Source: Sporobolomyces roseus
Taxonomy: Eukaryota > Basidiomycota > Microbotryomycetes > Sporidiobolales > Sporidiobolaceae
Reading direction: 5' to 3'
NCBI GenBank assembly: GCA_016617785.1
Contig: JADILM010000006.1
Location: 310,001-374,000 of the forward strand
Length of the DNA: 64,000 nucleotides
In this document: positions 59,206 to 64,000 of the stretch, one piece after another
Layout: each line of letters starts with the position of its first letter
Position numbering within the stretch: position 1 is the first letter of the stretch
Translations under genes and position numbers: made by a program
The notes under the pieces: generated by a model
Seen by the model: the letters and a program-made list of their open reading frames with translations, nothing else
What the model was told of the DNA's origin: nothing
Database searches by the model: none

Positions 59206-59638
59206 CTACTTCAGTACGAGATCTTGCAAGTCCGTCTTGATAATGGGTAGCCATCCTGAGAGAGAGGGAGTTGCTCCTCTGTGAAGGAGACATTCGACGA
59301 CCATCTTGCGAAGCAACGGTCGACGCGTCGGAGTCGAGACGGCGTATTGTAAGACGCTCTGTCCGTCATTCGAACCTACATTAAAGGTCAAAGGTCAGTC
59401 AAGCAAGTCTCGAGCGGGAAAACAGCAAGCTTGCGAACAGGCTTCGAACCGAAAAGCGAAGAAACGACTTACTTGGACCCTCCAATTCTTGACCGCTCCC
59501 AACGTAATACAGCACGAGTAAGACTCCGAGTAGATCATCACCGTCGATAGCTTCCCGAATCGCTGCGAGCCTCTCGAGTTGATTCATCACCGAAGGATCT
59601 GCTAACTGTCCAGCTTCTTCCATACTTGCTCCCTCCAT
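59206..59638 (-). CDS. small ankyrin-type repeat protein
   Basis: Two exons, joined inside codon S of GPS-SNDGQ by a donor GTAAGT and an acceptor TAATGTAG. The product (about 115 aa) begins MEGASMEEAGQLADPSVMNQ. It has helical LAAIREAIDGDDLLGVLLVL, then SNDGQSVLQYAVSTPTRRPL, LLRKMVVECLLHRGATPSLS and the end TDLQDLVLK. The pattern D-GxSxLxYA...GA resembles one or two ankyrin repeats, as in small fungal ankyrin proteins such as yeast Ycr051w. Its role is unknown. The transposon lies 242 bp upstream of its start, so its promoter may be altered by the insertion. Confidence 0.7.
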
Positions 59639-59880
59639 CTTCCTAGCTGTCCTAGTCGATCTTCAGTCGTTCAGTTCGTTGTCTGAGTGTCGTGATTGGA
59701 TTCTTGAGCTGATCGAGAGGATCGAGTTGAGCGAAAGCGTTCCAGTGACTATGGAGCGGGAACAGCGGGACGGCGTTTCTCAAGCTTCGTAGTCGTTTAG
59801 AGAGCTCTCTGATAGCTCTTGGGGGATTTCTAGTGATGTGGAGGAGGAGGAGAAGCCAAAGTTTCGGCTTCCAACATTTA
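59639..59880. other. left flank of the transposon, host DNA
   Basis: This is host DNA between the ankyrin-type gene and the transposon. On the minus strand it is open from the insertion site to a stop at 59652, and this frame joins in phase with one on the other side of the transposon. The last two bases (TA, 59879-59880) are one copy of the target site. Confidence 0.5.
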
Positions 59881-60115
59881 CAGCTATTTGCAAAACCGGA
59901 TGGAATCGTAGAATTTCCTAGATTTTTTTGGTGAACACTTCTTCCCACTCTGACAGTTCAGCATCATCTCGGTTCGGCTCGAGAGTGGTGTCATTAGAAA
60001 GCCCTGAATTAGCTCTATCGAGCCATACTATTCCTGTTCCATTCCGAGAGAGTTGAGTGATGATGATTTCAACAGCTCCACTTTTTTCCCTCTTTCCTCT
60101 CTTCTCTCTCTCCCA
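59881..60115 (+). repeat. left terminal inverted repeat, 235 bp
   Basis: This repeat starts CAGCTATTTGC and ends CTCTCTCTCCCA, three bases before the transposase ATG. The last 60 bp form a strong pyrimidine run (CTTTTTTCCCTCTTTCCTC and following), typical of fungal promoters. The repeat therefore probably contains the transposase promoter and transcription start. Confidence 0.95.
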
Positions 60116-60117
60116 CA

Positions 60118-61224
60118 ATGCCTTCTCGCTTCGATCAACGCCGAGAGCTCAATTACGGACTCAAACGCCGGATCCCCGAGCTTTTCTACGTTCAAGGTTA
60201 CTCGGTCGAACAGATTCGAGTTCTTCTCGGATACCGATCGAAGACCACGATCTACAACGCTTTGGATCTCTACGACAGAACAGGCGATCCTGTAGATCCC
60301 TACGCATCTCACGGTGGCCGTCCTCGTACTCTCTCATTGGCCGACGTCCTCCACCTCGAAATCGCCCTCCGATTCAATCCAGCCATCTACCTCGACGAGC
60401 TGCAAGAGATGCTCAGAAAAGATAGGAACGTTACGGTTCACATCTCTACGATCAAACGAGCGCTGTATCGACGCGGCTGGCGACACAAGAAACTGAGCAA
60501 AGCGGCGATCGAAAGGAACGAGTTACTACGGGGAGTTTACAGGGATAGGATGGGCGAGATCGATCCTCGAGACATTATCTTCGTTGACGAATCGGCGTGG
60601 TGGCAGAATTGGGCGAGGAGAAGTTATGGATGGTCACAGTCGGGCGAAAGAGCTCGTAGGAAAGAACCGTTCATTAGAGGTCGAAGGCTCTCTGTTCTGC
60701 CTGCTCTTACTCTCGAGGGTGGACTAGAGGCTCGAATGATTGTGGAGGGATCTGTGACTGCCGAATTGTTTGCGAACTTCATCGAGAACGATGTGGTAAG
60801 GTTTCGCTCAAATGCTACTGCCTAATTTTCGCTTTACTGACTCGCGATTGGGTATTACAGCTTCCTCTGTGTACCGGAACTCGACGCTACATCGTTGCCG
60901 ACAACTGCTACATCCACGCCGGAGAAGCAGTAAGAGAAATCTGCGAAAACGCAGGTTCGTTTATTCTCCTTCGTTATCAGCAAAGCTTTGCGCTGAACCT
61001 CGATGTTTGAGGCAGGTGTCGAGATCATCTTTCTACCTCCATATTCCCCCGACCTCAATCCGATTGAAGAAGCGTTCTCCGTTCTCAAAGCTCGTTGTCG
61101 ACGCTTTGAGCAAGCATTCGCCGCGATCGACGAGGATGAGGCGATAGATCTACTGGATGAGCTTATTGCATCGATCGGTGGAGACGAAGCCTACGGTTTC
61201 TTCTCTCACTGCGGTTACGTTTGA
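60118..61224 (+). CDS. DD34E transposase (Tc1/mariner/IS630 superfamily, DDE_3)
   Basis: Three exons (60118-60795, 60861-60954, 61016-61224) encode 326 aa with no stop or frameshift. The N-terminus has a helix-turn-helix region (YSVEQIRVLLGYRSKTTIYN), then GGRPRTLSLADVLHLEIALR, a second helix-turn-helix-like part (STIKRALYRRGWRHKKLS). The catalytic domain carries IIFVDESAWW (Asp157), YIVADNCYIHAG (Asp240) and PPYSPDLNPIEEAF (Glu275). Between Asp240 and Glu275 are exactly 34 residues, hence DD34E, the hallmark of Tc1-type elements. The enzyme cuts the element out at its ends and inserts it at TA. All motifs are intact, so the enzyme may be active. The start codon lies just inside the left terminal repeat. 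Confidence 0.95.
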
Positions 61225-61657
61225 GGAATTCGATCGGAGTTTATATTCTGCGTTCTCTTGATCGAAGAGAGATGTTGTCAGCGAGGGAAATACTATTGAC
61301 AGATTGCAAATAGAAGCAAGTAGTATGACAACGACAATTAGGAGTGATATGAGAGCCAAAAAGTACAAAAAACGAGAGTAAACGAAAAAAGCAATTTTCA
61401 ACCTTTCTTTGGTTTCTTTGCCAATTCAAGCAGATCGATGGCATCCCCCATCAACAACTCAACTCCATGTTTCTCGGCAAGCGAAACCAATTTGTTCTCG
61501 TCAAACTTGTCTCTGAGTTTGACAGCATTCAAGTGTTGTTTTTCGCAAAGCTTGATAAAGTCAGACGCCGATGGTATTTCGATCGTTGCTTCGCTGTGGG
61601 TCGAGATCAGAGTCAGAACGATGTCCTGAGCAGTTTGAAGGATGGAGGGATGGCTTA
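61225..61657. other. convergent region inside the transposon, with an unspliced 83-codon frame
   Basis: The first part (61225-61397) is A/T-rich and holds the 3' ends of the two transposon genes. The second part has a minus-strand frame ending at a stop at 61398, with protein-like composition (DIVLTLISTHSEATIEIPSA; ending LELAKKPKKG). It looks like a final exon of the second gene, preceded by a good acceptor (ACTGCTCAG), but the phase does not fit; see the second gene. Confidence 0.5.
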
Positions 61658-63088
61658 CTAGTAGAAGAACAAATCTTTAGCACCATACTCAAATTCTTCC
61701 ACTGCTTCGGCATTCTTCTCGACCCTACCCTCCGCTCTTCCTCCGTTGATTCTTTCGACTAAATCGCCGATCTTGTCGAGATCAGGAGGCATATTGTTAA
61801 TGACAACACCTCCTGAAGCAGCAGCGTTTCCAACGAGAGGTCGACGAGCATGTGCTGCATTCTTGTTGAGCAGTAAGGCAGCAGGGGGACGATCGACAGT
61901 GATGGTACTTTCGGGGAGAAGCTAGTATAGGACCCTCGAGTCAGTGAGAGAGCGAGAGAGAAGGTTTCGAAATGCTCACAATAGCAGTAGTCCATTCATT
62001 AGCCATTGCATGGGTGATCTTGAGAGGAGGTCCGTTAGGATCGTCCGGATCTATGAATCGAAGAGAGTTCTGGTCAGCAGCGACAAGAGAAACGAGAAAA
62101 TGAGAGAAACGAGAGCTAACCAAGGTATCCCTTCTCGCCCCATTTAGCCATGATTTGTCGATTCAAATCTCCACGAGCCGCTGCGTGATTGTTGACTTTA
62201 GCCAATTTGGCTTTCTATCTCGAGAAAACGCACAAAGTCAGCTAAGGCGAAGAGTAAAAGAAGGAGTCGACGAACCTTCGAATCCCTGAATGCTCCCTTC
62301 TTCTTCCTCTTTCCTCCAGTCTGTCCCTCTTCGTCATCATCATCATCCTCTTCCTCAGGTTCGCCCGCATCATCCTCATCCTACGAAAAAGGAGATCAGC
62401 CGAAGTCAGCAGATACAGGAGAAAGTGACTTACCCCATTGATCTTCCATTGTTTCATGACAGTATCCTTGATTACGATCGAGATTGAGTTGGCTTGTAAA
62501 GTAGTCGTCGCTTTGGTGCGGTAAGATTTGATGTCTTGTAGGAAAGTAGCGAATTCATTCTCATTTTCGCATCGGGTAAGATCCAACCTGCATGGGAAGC
62601 AAAGTCAGCGAGCTCGAAGGGAGAGAGCAATATTTGCCAACGCACGAAGACTTCGTTTCAGCGTAATCGAATGGCAAAGGTTCCTCCTCATCAACTGTAT
62701 CATCGCTAAGTGAGAAAGAGAAATCAGCAAGGAAGGGGAAGAGAGGGCTGCGAGGGGTGTGCTCACTATCGCAAAGCTTTATACACTTTTCCTAACTTGT
62801 GTGCACCTATGATAGCCTTGATGAAGGCATCGTAGACTTCATCCACCTCTTTATCATCATCAAAACAGTAATTCGTGATCTTTTTCGTAACTTTATCAAC
62901 TCCTTTCCCGCTTGTCTTGTTTGTATGATATACAATGGAGACGGTGTCTATAGGGAGCACCCCGTCAGCGTTGTTCGGGTTGTGAGATGAGCAAGGAACG
63001 AGGACTTACATTCCCTCTTGTTCTCCTCAAGTTCGGGTTCAGAATCAGAAGCGGCAGAAACTTGTTTCTTCTTGCCCTTTCCAGGCAT
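61658..63088 (-). CDS. second transposon gene, protein of unknown function
   Basis: I do not recognise this protein. It starts MPGKGKKKQVSAASDSEPEL just inside the right terminal repeat. Seven or more exons give in-frame junctions: after KRE, after YKALR, after ETKSS, after KQWKING, after AFRDSK, after KGYL and after TTAI. Motifs are VSIVYHTNKTSGKGVDKVTK, IVIKDTVMKQWKING, an acidic run (DEDDAGEPEEEDDDDDEE), a basic GGKRKKKGAF, AKVNNHAAARGDLNRQIMAK and PPDLDKIGDLVERINGGRAE. It ends FFY-stop at 61658. The obvious donor here (TA then GTAAGC) joined to the acceptor CTGCTCAG makes TAG at the junction, so a further exon (frame stop at 61398) would be out of phase by one base or belong to the 3' UTR. 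The highly charged nature fits a nucleic-acid-binding or nuclear helper protein. Confidence 0.8.
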
Positions 63089-63121
63089 CTTGACGGTGAG
63101 AAAGAGTTGAAGCAGCGTCCA

Positions 63122-63356
63122 TGGGAGAGAGAGAAGAGAGGAAAGAGGGAAAAAAGTGGAGCTGTTGAAATCATCATCACTCAACTCTCTCGGAATGGAA
63201 CAGGAATAGTATGGCTCGATAGAGCTAATTCAGGGCTTTCTAATGACACCACTCTCGAGCCGAACCGAGATGATGCTGAACTGTCAGAGTGGGAAGAAGT
63301 GTTCACCAAAAAAATCTAGGAAATTCTACGATTCCATCCGGTTTTGCAAATAGCTG
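63122..63356 (-). repeat. right terminal inverted repeat, 235 bp
   Basis: This is the reverse complement of 59881-60115. I read it as identical over all 235 bases. The second gene starts 33 bp inside it, so both genes use the same promoter sequence. It is bordered by TA at 63357-63358. Confidence 0.95.
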
Positions 63357-63582
63357 TAAGTTTCCCACCTTTCGCTCCTTCATCGCTATAGAGCACATTC
63401 AACCTGCCAGGTACATAGTCATAGTCCATAAGACTTGTATATACCAGCGCCGCCCTAATCAGCAGCTTCATTGCTCTACAAACGCGGTCTTCCTCGAAGA
63501 TCCTGATCTCCCCGCCCTCACAACACTCTTACACTCGAAGTGAAGCTATCAAAGCGTTGCAGCAACACGATACAGTCTAGGT
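63357..63582. other. right flank of the transposon, host DNA and promoter of the last gene
   Basis: This is host DNA between the transposon and the last gene. TA at 63357-63358 is the second target-site copy. On the minus strand an ATG at 63471 opens a frame running into the transposon end. Removing the element joins this frame in phase with that of the left flank. Confidence 0.5.
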
Positions 63583-64000
63583 ATGGAGAAGGAAACGGCG
63601 GCAATGGATTCAATCGAGAGTGAGAAGGACTCGGATGTTACGTCGAAAATGGGTTCAAACGAGGGAGAGAACGCGTTGGAGGTAGGGAATCAGGACGTAG
63701 AGGTCACTGAGAAGGCTACTGAGGTATTGGAGACGCGTCAAACGGGCGAGGTAGCCCGAAACGACAACGAGACCCTTTCGCACGAGAAGCCTCCTCTGGC
63801 CGACGACACTACAACCAACTACATCAATACGACCCCTTTCGCTCTCCCTGGATCTCAAGATACTCTCACTCTACCACCCGCCGCTCAGCCTCGCCGAACT
63901 TCTACTCCTCCTCGACGATCAAAATCTTGCGCAAACCCCACCTCTCCCTCCTCTGCAGACGACACCATCACCCATACTACTCGACAATTACCTCACGCTC
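63583..64000 (+). CDS. unknown gene, N-terminal part (runs off window)
   Basis: An ATG at 63583 opens a frame of 139 codons that is still open at the window edge. The visible part is acidic and disordered (MEKETAAMDSIESEKDSDVT; EVTEKATEVLETRQTGEVAR), then Thr/Pro/Ser-rich (LPPAAQPRRTSTPPRRSKSC). No domain can be recognised, and the protein continues to the right. The start is a guess; no other in-frame ATG with a good context is nearby. Confidence 0.6.
   Translation, partial: MEKETAAMDSIESEKDSDVTSKMGSNEGENALEVGNQDVEVTEKATEVLETRQTGEVARNDNETLSHEKPPLADDTTTNYINTTPFALPGSQDTLTLPPAAQPRRTSTPPRRSKSCANPTSPSSADDTITHTTRQLPHA

Larger units (their letters stand above)
59881..63356. mobile_element. complete Tc1/mariner-type DNA transposon, 3,476 bp, two genes
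   Basis: Both ends are 235-bp inverted repeats starting CAGCTATTTGCAAAACC, and each is bordered by TA (59879-59880 and 63357-63358), the target of the Tc1/mariner superfamily. Inside are a DD34E transposase gene on the plus strand and a second gene on the minus strand, converging near 61.2-61.7 kb. I compared the two repeats base by base and found no difference, which points to a recent insertion and a possibly active copy. Long inverted repeats and a second gene are unusual for this superfamily, where most elements have short repeats and a single gene. The ends, the TA duplication and the gene content all agree, so the borders are firm. Confidence 0.95.

Noticed and set aside
63289..63543. 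Plus-strand frame of 84 codons starting in the right terminal repeat
   Set aside because: Its first part is terminal-repeat sequence also found at the other end, so the start cannot be a host gene start; the host part lacks its own ATG.
1..64000. tRNA, 5S rRNA or snRNA genes and CRISPR arrays
   Set aside because: I looked for B-box-like GGTTCGANTCC words, snRNA starts and regularly spaced repeats and found none that hold up.

Overview
This window is a gene-dense stretch of a fungal nuclear genome. Nearly every gene is split by short GT-AG introns (about 40-150 nt, often with a CTAAC/CTGAC-like branch site). The gene set is eukaryotic and fungal: SF3b4, exosome Rrp45, a P-type H+-ATPase, a DHA2-type MFS transporter, a Zn2Cys6 regulator, Crh-type GH16 and GT15 cell-wall enzymes, Pet100 and Nur1. 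Compact intron-rich genes, a five-TOG XMAP215 and frequent TCGA words suggest a basidiomycete, perhaps Pucciniomycotina (Microbotryomycetes); this placement is inference. I see no rRNA, tRNA or CRISPR array.

Layout. 1-1.1 kb: N-terminal part of a Cdc4-like F-box protein, cut by the window edge. 1.7-4.6 kb: divergent SF3B4 and RRP45 (RNA processing). 5.1-7.7 kb: a large disordered protein. 8.2-10.8 kb: an Ayr1-like SDR and a four-helix membrane protein. 11.4-15.4 kb: plasma-membrane H+-ATPase. 16.2-19.0 kb: Nur1-like nuclear-rim protein and a DNAJC9-like J protein. 19.3-23.3 kb: Aha1 with an unusual C-terminal membrane segment, and an MFS transporter. 24.3-26.4 kb: a HYPK-like UBA protein and a small FAR1/FLYWCH-like zinc protein. 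26.7-32.6 kb: Listerin. 32.6-34.5 kb: the largest gene-poor gap. 34.5-40.0 kb: Zn2Cys6 regulator and LEA-like repeat protein. 40.9-48.3 kb: Crh-type transglycosylase, Pet100, an F-box-like unknown and a Kre2-type mannosyltransferase. 48.6-56.3 kb: XMAP215. 56.5-59.6 kb: RS-rich RRM protein and a small ankyrin-type gene. 59.88-63.36 kb: a complete DNA transposon. 63.6 kb to the end: start of an unknown gene.

The transposon is the most notable object. It is 3,476 bp long, flanked by TA, with 235-bp terminal inverted repeats that I read as identical base for base. It carries a DD34E (Tc1/mariner/IS630-type) transposase and a second, convergent gene of unknown function. Both genes start at or just inside a terminal repeat, so the two identical repeats probably serve as identical promoters. 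It sits in the gap between two divergent host genes, and a 113-codon host reading frame is open across the reconstructed empty site.

Most other genes are housekeeping and unrelated in function, as usual in fungi. Modest themes are the cell wall and surface (GH16, GT15, H+-ATPase, MFS) and protein quality control (Listerin, Aha1, J protein, HYPK). Exon boundaries were read by eye, so gene ends are firmer than internal splice sites.
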